This document shows, piece by piece, positions 7,007 to 14,005 of a DNA stretch of 22,291 nt (position 1 is the stretch's first letter; each line of letters opens with the position of its first letter). The notes below the pieces were generated by a model, which was not told the DNA's origin, made no database searches, and saw only the letters and a list, made by a program, of their open reading frames with translations. Made by a program: the position numbers and the translations under genes. Origin of the DNA: a virus. Where the stretch lies: positions 1-22,291 of IMG/VR virus record IMGVR_UViG_3300037010_000199; one strand, written 5' to 3'.

Positions 7007-8644
7007 ATGCATTCAGTAGACATTCAACACATAGAGAAGCTTGTTAAGTTAAAGTTTCCATTCCCAACAGCAAACCCAGGTCAGCTTGAGGCAATTGTGT
7101 TTGCTGTAGACTCATTCTTAAATGGAACTAGACACGTAATCTTAGATCTACCAACAGGGATTGGCAAATCTGCTGTTGCTCAGACAGTCCATAATGTTAT
7201 CAAAGAACTTCATCCTGCGCATCGCTCTACTATTATCACAGCTACAAAAGGACTGCAAAACCAATACGTCCACTCTGTTAGTGGTGTCTACGACTTAAAG
7301 GGGAAAACAAACTACAGTTGCCCATTAGGACACGGATTTTACGGTGCACCTAAATGTAAACAGGCTTGTGGTGGAAAGATATGCAACCCTAAAGGTCAAT
7401 GCCCTTACGTTATCCGCAGAGAAGAGTGGGTAAACAACGCACAGCTTCGCCTTACGAATAATGCTTTCTTTTGTGCAGCACCATACGACTTAATCGGGGA
7501 TAGTAGCTCAGGTAAAAGGGCACAGTTATGCATCATTGATGAGTGTCATGAACTAGAAAACTCTGTGATTGACGCAGCTGCGATTGACTTAGACTTAACA
7601 AACATTATGAGCAACATCAAGGAAACTAATAAACTCTATGCTGAACCAATCCTAGAGCTAATTGGTGCAATCTACGAAACATTCGGTAAGAGTCCCTTTA
7701 AGAACACTATACCAATCCTGCAGGACCTTATTAACGCTTCAATGCAGGGACCAATGCAACATCTAGCAAATCTGAAGAAAAAGGTGGATGCTGGTGATAC
7801 TGGATTACAACCACAACTAGATGAAGTTGATGAAGTTGTAGGTGCAATCCGTTATCTGTTAAATGCCGATGAGGGCGAATGGATTGTTACTGACTATGAA
7901 AAGCTAAAGAAGATTGTTATTAAACCAGTCTACGCTGCTACAGTAGCTCAGCAGGTTGTTTATAGTAAATCAGACTTCTTCTTGCATATGAGTGCAACTA
8001 TCATCGGAGCACAGCAATACGCAACAACTATGGGTATCCCAGATAATACTTGGAAATATATGGGAGTTGATAACCCAATCCCTGTAGGGCAGCGACTGGT
8101 TAAAGTGATTAAAGGATTAGCCGTGGGTGCTAAGTTCACTGAGTGGACTAGATACTATACATTAATTGATAAGCTGCTAACAAAACACCACAACCAAAAT
8201 GGTGTCATCCACACAGTGAGTCACGACTTAGCTAAAAAGATCCACGAAAACCTCAGCAAAGCAAATCAGCGTAGGGTGCTAGTGTCTAGTAACACAAACG
8301 ACATCATGAACCACTTGAGCTCAGTTCAAAATGCTGTGGTTATTAGCCCAAGCATTGAAAAGGGATACGACTTTAAAGATGATCTCAGCAGATTCCAGAT
8401 TGTGGCTAAAGTCCCATACGGTTATCTAGGTGACCCCCATATTAAACTAAATATGGAGAGAAATAGCAAATGGTATGCACGAAATACTATTATGCGATTG
8501 GTGCAGATGTGTGGGAGAAGTGTTCGTGGTGTAAATGATTATGCGACAACTTATGTAGTTGATGAAAACTTCTTGAAACTAACTAAGTCAAACTATGACC
8601 TCTTCCCCGAATGGTTCACAGAATCAATTCAGGTCCTAAACTAA
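7007..8644 (+). CDS. DinG/XPD-like superfamily 2 helicase with a probable Fe-S domain
   Basis: A 545-residue DNA helicase. Motifs in order: Q-like GQLEAI (25-30), Walker A LPTGIGKS (48-55, K54), ITATKGLQNQY (motif Ia), DECH at 178-181 (Walker B), HMSATI (motif III), IHTVSHDLAKKI (motif IV region), and QMCGRSVRG (motif VI). Between Ia and DECH lies a cysteine cluster, C105, C117, C121, C126 and C132, placed like the 4Fe-4S ligands of XPD and DinG helicases, which unwind DNA 5' to 3'. The start abuts the uvsY stop, and the ribosome site (GGAG) lies within uvsY. The location suggests a role in recombination-dependent replication, R-loop removal or repair. T4 itself is not known to me to have this enzyme beside uvsY. 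Confidence 0.88.
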   Translation: MHSVDIQHIEKLVKLKFPFPTANPGQLEAIVFAVDSFLNGTRHVILDLPTGIGKSAVAQTVHNVIKELHPAHRSTIITATKGLQNQYVHSVSGVYDLKGKTNYSCPLGHGFYGAPKCKQACGGKICNPKGQCPYVIRREEWVNNAQLRLTNNAFFCAAPYDLIGDSSSGKRAQLCIIDECHELENSVIDAAAIDLDLTNIMSNIKETNKLYAEPILELIGAIYETFGKSPFKNTIPILQDLINASMQGPMQHLANLKKKVDAGDTGLQPQLDEVDEVVGAIRYLLNADEGEWIVTDYEKLKKIVIKPVYAATVAQQVVYSKSDFFLHMSATIIGAQQYATTMGIPDNTWKYMGVDNPIPVGQRLVKVIKGLAVGAKFTEWTRYYTLIDKLLTKHHNQNGVIHTVSHDLAKKIHENLSKANQRRVLVSSNTNDIMNHLSSVQNAVVISPSIEKGYDFKDDLSRFQIVAKVPYGYLGDPHIKLNMERNSKWYARNTIMRLVQMCGRSVRGVNDYATTYVVDENFLKLTKSNYDLFPEWFTESIQVLN

Positions 8645-8661
8645 TAAACTAAGGAATTATA

Positions 8662-9081
8662 ATGAAAAGCTTTAAAAACTATATGCTGGAAGCGAGTTTA
8701 ACACAAAACACTACCGAGATGATCTCTGCTAGAATCTTTAACATTTTAGAAATTGCAAATCAAATCCACTTGTTCCATTGGCTAACAACAGACCACAAAG
8801 TCCACGTTGCAATGAATGAACTCTTTGATGAACTTCGTGATCACGCAGATTCACTTGCCGAAGCGTGGATTGGACTAGGAAACACTGTAACAGTACCGAC
8901 TCCACAAGCAACTTTAGCTTCTGGGGATAAGAAACTGATTCAAAAGTACCTAGCAGATCAACTAGATATGATTAATCACTGTGTTGAGACTACTAACACA
9001 ACAGAGTTGATGAGTATGAATACCGTAATTGTTGATATCCAAGCAGATTTACAAAAAGCAATCTACTTAATCCGCGATTAA
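8662..9081 (+). CDS. Small ferritin-like protein (DUF5856-type)
   Basis: A 139-residue helical protein, last in the glycosyltransferase-uvsY-helicase run, with an AAGGA site 10 bases before its ATG. IANQIHLFHWLTTDHKVHVAMNELFDELRDHADSLAEAWIGLG (about 29-72) has the spacing of the Dps/ferritin four-helix bundle (H...W...H...L.E....D..AE), with possible metal ligands H39, H47, D58/D62 and E66. T4-like phages commonly carry such a gene, annotated as DUF5856 with no proven function. Iron storage or DNA protection is only inferred from the fold. The gene ends just before a strong terminator. Confidence 0.7.
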   Translation: MKSFKNYMLEASLTQNTTEMISARIFNILEIANQIHLFHWLTTDHKVHVAMNELFDELRDHADSLAEAWIGLGNTVTVPTPQATLASGDKKLIQKYLADQLDMINHCVETTNTTELMSMNTVIVDIQADLQKAIYLIRD

Positions 9082-9092
9082 CACTTTCCACT

Positions 9093-9118
9093 GGGAGACT
9101 TCGGTCTCCCTTCTTTTT
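9093..9118 (+). terminator. Rho-independent terminator with UUCG tetraloop
   Basis: A perfect 7-bp stem GGGAGAC / GTCTCCC (9093-9099, 9104-9110) around a TTCG loop is followed by TTCTTTTT. It ends the operon that begins at 5337 and insulates the tail sheath gene. Confidence 0.92.
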
Positions 9119-9125
9119 GACTAGA

Positions 9126-9145
9126 ATTTATCATCATGATAAATA
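9126..9145. promoter_or_regulatory. Palindrome with a late-promoter-like GATAAATA upstream of the sheath gene
   Basis: ATTTATCAT-C-ATGATAAAT (9126-9144) is a perfect 9-bp inverted repeat with a single central base. Its right arm continues as GATAAATA (9138-9145), close to the T4 late promoter TATAAATA, about 59 bases before the sheath ATG. There is no sigma-70 -35 box at the expected place. The same octamer occurs upstream of the tail tube gene. Confidence 0.4.
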
Positions 9146-9203
9146 TTCTGAACGGGAAGCTAATTCCCATATTCCTTAAACAAAACTATATGAGGTAGCT
9201 ATT

Positions 9204-12140
9204 ATGGCTTTAATGTCTCCTGGAGTTGAGATTCGCGAGTTCGATCTCAGCAACGTTACACCACAGGTCGGTTTGTCAGTTGGAGCTTTTGCTGGTGCAT
9301 TTACTTGGGGTCCTGTTATGGTCCCAACATTCTTAGCAAATGAATCAATGTTGATCGACACATTTGGTATTCCTAAAGTAGGATATAACCGTAAGGATTG
9401 GTACTCAGTATCTAAATTCTTGCAATCTAGCCCAGGTTGTTGGGTGACTCGTGTTGTTGGTCCTAACGCAGCAAACGCAGTAGCAACAGCAGATGGTTTA
9501 GCGAATGTATTGGGCAAAGAAGTGTTTATCCCTTCTGAGACATACTTCAACGAAACCTTTATTAACGGTGCACCTAAAGTTGGTACATCATATATTGGTG
9601 TTGCTACTCCTGCAACAGCAGCTCGTGGTGGTAGTGTAACTTATACACTTCCTTCAATGATCCGCATTAACGATCGCATTAAGTTTACAATCGGTACTGG
9701 TACAGAGCAAGTCTTTACAGTAGTAGATGAACGCAGCGTTGATGAGTTAATTGTTAGTATTAACGGCTCAACTGCAACTCAAGCATTAGTAGTTGCTTCT
9801 AAAGATTCTACTGGTAAACTTGTTTTAACAGCTAAAGATATTAGCGAAAACATGGTTGGCTCATACTCAACTGATGTTGCTACTGAAACTGCTGCTGTGA
9901 TTACTGCTCCTACTAGCGGTAATGGTGCAACTGGCGGTAAAGCTACTTTCGCTCTTCCTGTTACAATCCGTAATGGCGATAAGATCAAGTTCTCTGTGAA
10001 CGGTGGCGCTGACTTAATTTATACTACAACCGGCTCTTCAACTTTAGATTCTATTGTTACTGCAATTAACGCTGATACCGACTTAAACGCTTTAGTAACT
10101 GCTTCTAGTGTTTCAGGTGCTCTTGTGTTGACTACTGTATCTACTACAGCTACTATCACTGGTTATTATGCGTCTAAAGCTGCAACTGAAATCCCAGGTG
10201 TTGCTGTTGCACTACAAACTGCATTGTCAGGTTCTGTGTTGATTGAAATGCCTACAGTTGGTGCATATGATGTGCTCGACTTCCAGTTGAATGTTGAAGG
10301 CAAAGACTTCGGCACTCACTTCTATATTGAAGTAGAAGCTCAGACTTCAATTGCTGATGTGATCGCTACTATTAACGAAGATGCTCGTATGACTGCTTCT
10401 GTAACAGCAGCAGAAGTTGGCGGTAAGTTGAAGTTAACAGCAGTTGATACCCTTAAAGGTGTTAAAGGTACTTTCCAAGATAATATCCCAGGTCACCCAG
10501 TTGATTTCATTGCAAAATACCCAGGCTCACTAGGTAACGGTATTGAAGTTCACATCTTAGATACCTTCTCTTTTGGCACTAGCCCATACGCTCCTATCTT
10601 TGATGGCGCGCCAAGCGGCACTGAAGTACACGTGGTTATCGCTAAAGACGGCGAAATCTTAGAACGCTACGACTTCCTAAACACACTTGAAGGCACTCGC
10701 AAGATTGATGGCACTAAGGCTTACTATGTTGATGTCTTAAACGAAATGTCTAAGTATGTTTACATTACTAACCCATGTGGTGCTTGTTCAGTATTGTTAC
10801 GCGGTGGCACACTAGGCGCTACTTTCGCTCAATACGGCTCAATCAATGACCCAATGAACTTAGCTGCTCCTGCAATGCCATTGGCTCGTAGCTTGTACCC
10901 AGCAACTGGTAACGGTGTTCGCATTGTGATCGTTGATCGTAACAACTACTCAACTCAAACTGCAAACATTAAAACAGCTCTAGACACTGAAGTTGGCGGC
11001 GGCGCTGGGTCAGGTCAACCAGGCTTTGACGGTGTTGCTATTGTTGTGTTTGAAGGTCCTTATATCCGCGAAACTCACGTTGATATGGTGAAGGATTGGA
11101 ACTCTGTAGACTACTTCGTGAATAAGTTCAACGCTGTTTCTGCATACGCTGACTTGCTAGATGTTGACTCTCCTACTGCTACATACCCTGTAGACTTTAC
11201 AAAGGCTGCGATGCTTGACTTCACGCTAACTGGCGCTACTCGTGACTTACACCCTCAAAACTTCCCAGGCTACGAAAATGTCCAGATTGATGGATACGAC
11301 GCTATGAAAGACTTTGAGACTTACGACTACGGTATGCTGATCCAAGGCGCGGCTTCAAACTTCGTTGGTAGCTACTTGGTTGAACTTGCTGAAATCCGTA
11401 AATTCACAGTTGCTTTTGTAAGCCCACAATATGACTCAGTGAAACAAGGTGGCTCAGCTTCATTGGCTAAAGTCCTTAATGATCGTCAACAAATGTACTC
11501 TGTAAGCTACGGCTATATGGATTCAAACTGGGCTATGGTATACGATCGCTTTAATAAGACGACTTTCTGGATGCCCATGAACCCAATCACCGCAGCTCTA
11601 AACGCTAAGGTTGAGTCTGACCGCTTTGCTTGGTATGTTGGTTATGGTTTCAATTACGGTAAGATTGCTGGTATTGTTAAGTTGGCTTGGGAACAACCAC
11701 AAGGCATTCGCGATGAACTGTATAAGTCTCAAGTTAACCCAGTTACGACTTTCCGCAACGAAGGTCCTACTGTATTCGGCTCTAAGACTTTACAAGCTAA
11801 ACCAAGTGCATTTGATAGATTGAACGTTCGTCGTTTGTTTATCTACTGTGAATTAGCAATTAGCAGAACAATGAAATACTACATTGGCGAATTGAACACT
11901 CCACAGACTCGTTTACGTGTTCTGAATACAGTTGCTCCATTCTTACGTGATGTACAGTCTAAGCAAGGTGTTTATGACTTCTTCTTACGCTGTGATGAGA
12001 AAAACAACACTCCTTACGTGATTGATACAAATCAGTTAGCGTTGGATGTTGCACTTAAACCATCTCGTGTAATTGACTTCGTGAGCTTATCATTCTACGC
12101 TGTACCAACTGGCGTTGAGTTTAGCGAAGTGTTCCAATAA
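9204..12140 (+). CDS. 18: Contractile tail sheath protein (gp18-like) with three inserted tandem domains
   Basis: The 978-residue protein is the main contractile component of a myovirus tail. The N-terminus (MSPGVEIREFDLS, GAFAGAFTWGPVMVP, IDTFGIP, WYSVSKFLQ) and C-terminus (FNKTTFWMPMNP, ISRTMKYYIGELNTP, FLRDVQSKQGVYDFFLRCDE, DVALKPSRVIDFVSLSF) carry gp18-family signatures. T4 gp18 has 659 residues; the excess is largely accounted for by about 300 residues (roughly 133-430) made of three repeats of about 100 residues, each with a strand pair, NGDKIKFSVN-type turn, SLDSIVTAIN-type helix and GKLVLTA-type strand. Core sheath sequence resumes at KYPGSLGNGIEVHI. ATG follows GAGG. The repeats should lie on the outer face of the tail, as an inference from gp18 insertion domains. 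Confidence 0.93.
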   Translation: MALMSPGVEIREFDLSNVTPQVGLSVGAFAGAFTWGPVMVPTFLANESMLIDTFGIPKVGYNRKDWYSVSKFLQSSPGCWVTRVVGPNAANAVATADGLANVLGKEVFIPSETYFNETFINGAPKVGTSYIGVATPATAARGGSVTYTLPSMIRINDRIKFTIGTGTEQVFTVVDERSVDELIVSINGSTATQALVVASKDSTGKLVLTAKDISENMVGSYSTDVATETAAVITAPTSGNGATGGKATFALPVTIRNGDKIKFSVNGGADLIYTTTGSSTLDSIVTAINADTDLNALVTASSVSGALVLTTVSTTATITGYYASKAATEIPGVAVALQTALSGSVLIEMPTVGAYDVLDFQLNVEGKDFGTHFYIEVEAQTSIADVIATINEDARMTASVTAAEVGGKLKLTAVDTLKGVKGTFQDNIPGHPVDFIAKYPGSLGNGIEVHILDTFSFGTSPYAPIFDGAPSGTEVHVVIAKDGEILERYDFLNTLEGTRKIDGTKAYYVDVLNEMSKYVYITNPCGACSVLLRGGTLGATFAQYGSINDPMNLAAPAMPLARSLYPATGNGVRIVIVDRNNYSTQTANIKTALDTEVGGGAGSGQPGFDGVAIVVFEGPYIRETHVDMVKDWNSVDYFVNKFNAVSAYADLLDVDSPTATYPVDFTKAAMLDFTLTGATRDLHPQNFPGYENVQIDGYDAMKDFETYDYGMLIQGAASNFVGSYLVELAEIRKFTVAFVSPQYDSVKQGGSASLAKVLNDRQQMYSVSYGYMDSNWAMVYDRFNKTTFWMPMNPITAALNAKVESDRFAWYVGYGFNYGKIAGIVKLAWEQPQGIRDELYKSQVNPVTTFRNEGPTVFGSKTLQAKPSAFDRLNVRRLFIYCELAISRTMKYYIGELNTPQTRLRVLNTVAPFLRDVQSKQGVYDFFLRCDEKNNTPYVIDTNQLALDVALKPSRVIDFVSLSFYAVPTGVEFSEVFQ
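9600..10493 (+). repeat. Three tandem protein-domain repeats inside the sheath gene
   Basis: Sheath residues about 133-228, 231-330 and 334-430 align with each other: each has a hydrophobic strand, a turn (NDRIKFTI, NGDKIKFSVN, YDVLDFQLN), a helix (SVDELIVSIN, TLDSIVTAIN, SIADVIATIN) and a strand (GKLVLTAKD, GALVLTTVS, GKLKLTAVD). The pattern resembles the IN motif of flagellar hook and filament-cap proteins. DNA identity between copies is modest, so the duplication is not recent. Confidence 0.75.
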
Positions 12141-12172
12141 GTTAATTGGCCTAGGCAAAGCTTAGAGATTAG

Positions 12173-12200
12173 AAAGGGAGCTTAGGCTCCCTTTTTGTTT
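12173..12200 (+). terminator. Rho-independent terminator after the sheath gene
   Basis: A 9-bp stem AAAGGGAGC / GCTCCCTTT (12173-12181, 12186-12194) with a TTAG loop runs into TTTTTGTTT. It closes the sheath transcript 33 bases past the stop codon. Confidence 0.9.
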
Positions 12201-12271
12201 GACTAAATTTCTTAGTCAAGTTGATTTAACGTTAATGGGCATATTAGTCAGGTTGATTTAACTTTGATAGG
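12201..12271. repeat. Small inverted repeat and a 28-bp direct repeat before the GIY-YIG gene
   Basis: GACTAA/TTAGTC (12201-12206, 12212-12217) can form a hairpin. Positions 12212-12239 and 12244-12271 are imperfect direct copies sharing TTAGTCA, GTTGATTTAAC and TT.AT.GG, repeated at a 32-bp interval (three turns of the helix). The arrangement suits a protein-binding site controlling the gene at 12306; no clear promoter is seen here. Confidence 0.6.
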
Positions 12272-12305
12272 TCGATGCTACTAACAATAAACAAGGATGT
12301 CTACT

Positions 12306-13589
12306 ATGCGCAATCATGCACTAAACATCTATGGCGTAAATCCAATTCAGCCTTCATCACCAGACTCCAAATATCACTATGTCTACCGTATTACTAACCT
12401 AGCAACTCAAAAACACTACTACGGTAAAAGAAGCTCAGTAAATCACCCTTACAATGATCTAGGGACAAGATACTTCTCAAGTAGCTCAAAGAAAGAATTC
12501 ATACAAGAACAAAAGTCCAACCCTCACAACTTCAAGTATAAAGTAGTCGGTGTCTATACCACATCTGAACAAGCACTACAAACAGAAGTAAAACTCCACG
12601 CAAAATTCAATGTATCTGAGAACCAATCCTTCCTAAACATTGCTAGACAAACAACATCAACATTCAAACCAATTGGACTAAACTTAGCAAAGAACTCAGT
12701 TACTGGGGAATATATTGGTCCAGTTTCTAAAAGCGACTCAAGATGGGCTAGTGGGGAAATAGTAAACATACAAAGAGGAACAAGAAATGCAGTCTGCTCA
12801 ACTACCCACAGGAAATTAGGTAAAGTAGACACTAACGACTCAAGATGGAATACTGGAGAGATACTATGTGAGCAAGTTGGGGCAACCCAAGCTATTTGTT
12901 CAAAAACTAAAGAATATCTTGGGTTTATTTCTATAGATGATCCTAGATGGAATACTGGAGAAATAGTACACATTAATAAAGGAATGATTACTGCTTACTG
13001 TTCTAAGACCAATCAAAGTTTAGGTAAAGTTCACCTCAATGATCCTAGATGGAATACTGGAGAGATCTACAACAACTACTGCAAGACAGCATCTGCATTT
13101 TGTGCAAAGACCAATCAGAGTCTAGGTAGAGTTAGTGTTGAAGATCCTAGATGGAATACTGGGGAGATTTGTGGGACAACTAAAAATCAAAAGTTGTTGT
13201 CTGCTTCTGCAATTGAAGTCACATCTGGCAAGAAACTTAAAAAGGTTCCAATTGATGACACTAGATGGTCTACAGGAGAAATCATTGAACATAGATCACC
13301 ATATGCTCGGATTACTAATGGAATAGAAGAACGAACTTATAAAGTTGATGGTTCCGATACTATACCCGAAGGCTGGTGGGTTAGCTTTTCTACTGTGATT
13401 CTAGCAGACATTTACTGTGCGGATGGCACCCTAGTTGCACACTCAGTTCATCCAAAATCATTTCAACCTAGAATCCTACCTAATGCAAAGAACCCCAATG
13501 GACTCACTATCACTATTAACCGTAATAGTATCTATCAAGGTTACTACGCAAAGAACCCTAAAACCGTCTACACTGCGACTTCTATCTAA
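12306..13589 (+). CDS. GIY-YIG homing endonuclease with six DxRWxTGEI repeats
   Basis: A 427-residue protein. The nuclease domain spans about 20-115: YHYVYRITNLATQKHYYGKRSS (variant GIY...YYG), DLGTRYFSSSS, FKYKVVGVY, EVKLHAKFNV and NIARQT. Behind it stand six copies of a roughly 35-residue repeat beginning DxRWxTGEI and ending with a CSKTNQSLGKV-type strand, a likely extended DNA-reading tail. I prefer the ATG at 12306 over the one at 12297 because the AAGGA site (12293-12297) is 8 bases before it and overlaps the first ATG. The N-terminus closely matches the minus-strand GIY-YIG gene at 15734-17134. The last nine codons and the stop lie inside a palindromic repeat element, so the gene's end may be a later addition. 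Confidence 0.85.
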   Translation: MRNHALNIYGVNPIQPSSPDSKYHYVYRITNLATQKHYYGKRSSVNHPYNDLGTRYFSSSSKKEFIQEQKSNPHNFKYKVVGVYTTSEQALQTEVKLHAKFNVSENQSFLNIARQTTSTFKPIGLNLAKNSVTGEYIGPVSKSDSRWASGEIVNIQRGTRNAVCSTTHRKLGKVDTNDSRWNTGEILCEQVGATQAICSKTKEYLGFISIDDPRWNTGEIVHINKGMITAYCSKTNQSLGKVHLNDPRWNTGEIYNNYCKTASAFCAKTNQSLGRVSVEDPRWNTGEICGTTKNQKLLSASAIEVTSGKKLKKVPIDDTRWSTGEIIEHRSPYARITNGIEERTYKVDGSDTIPEGWWVSFSTVILADIYCADGTLVAHSVHPKSFQPRILPNAKNPNGLTITINRNSIYQGYYAKNPKTVYTATSI

Positions 13590-13650
13590 AGTAACATCAA
13601 TGTACATCTTTTAAGAGATCGTTCACTGTAGAGCTTGTAAGAGCGTTTAA
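13567..13650. repeat. Palindromic repeat element, copy A
   Basis: Left arm TCTACACTGCGACTT (13567-13581), core about 13584-13614 (TATCTAAAGTAACATCAA and onward), right arm GATCGTTCACTGTAGAGCTT (13617-13636), with a TAAGAGCGTT flank. The core has the same orientation as in copies B and C, but the left arm is the reverse complement of B's right arm and the right arm is the reverse complement of B's left arm (19/20). The left end lies in the endonuclease gene and supplies its stop codon. Confidence 0.8.
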
Positions 13651-13677
13651 ACTACCAAATAAAAGTCAACTTCACAC

Positions 13678-13706
13678 TTGACAAAAGGTCTACGTGGTGT
13701 TATAAT
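13678..13706 (+). promoter_or_regulatory. Consensus sigma-70 promoter for the zinc-ribbon gene
   Basis: TTGACA at 13678-13683, 17-bp spacer, TATAAT at 13701-13706 with a TG extension. The ATG of the next gene is 36 bases downstream of the -10. Confidence 0.88.
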
Positions 13707-13741
13707 AGACACATAAACAACTTAAATGCTAAGGACTTGAT

Positions 13742-13990
13742 ATGGCTTGGCTATGTACAGATGCTCAATTAAACCCACAAAGGGTTCCGTCCCCTAGACC
13801 AACCTACTTTCAATGCCCAAGCTGTGGCAACAAGAAACACTTCCACTCAGAAGAAATATCAAATGGGTGGGAATGTCCACCAGATCATGTTTTGGGTTGC
13901 TCAGCTTGTGACTCTTGGGAAGACCCTATAGAAATTACATACTCAAACTGGAGTGGCAATTGGGTTAAGTCAAGGTTTCGGCGTGGGTGA
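13742..13990 (+). CDS. Small zinc-ribbon protein, function unknown
   Basis: An 82-residue protein with four cysteines arranged CPSC (25-28) ... CSAC (53-56), plus C46, which is a treble-clef or ribbon zinc site. It is rich in Trp and aromatic residues and ends with basic residues (KSRFRRG), so nucleic-acid or protein binding is likely. The ATG follows AAGGA and a consensus promoter, so it is probably made early as a single-gene transcript. It meets the convergent endonuclease gene at 14006 with only 15 bases between and no visible terminator. I cannot place it in a named family. Confidence 0.78.
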   Translation: MAWLCTDAQLNPQRVPSPRPTYFQCPSCGNKKHFHSEEISNGWECPPDHVLGCSACDSWEDPIEITYSNWSGNWVKSRFRRG

Positions 13991-14005
13991 GCATTGTAGA
14001 CAGCT

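Noticed and set aside
12554-12973. A 139-codon open frame on the minus strand
   Set aside because: It lies fully inside the GIY-YIG gene; its length comes from the repetitive coding sequence, and it has no ribosome site.
12720-13290. Regular DNA repeats that might be a CRISPR-like array
   Set aside because: The repeats are codon-phased and encode the DxRWxTGEI protein repeat with diverged third positions.
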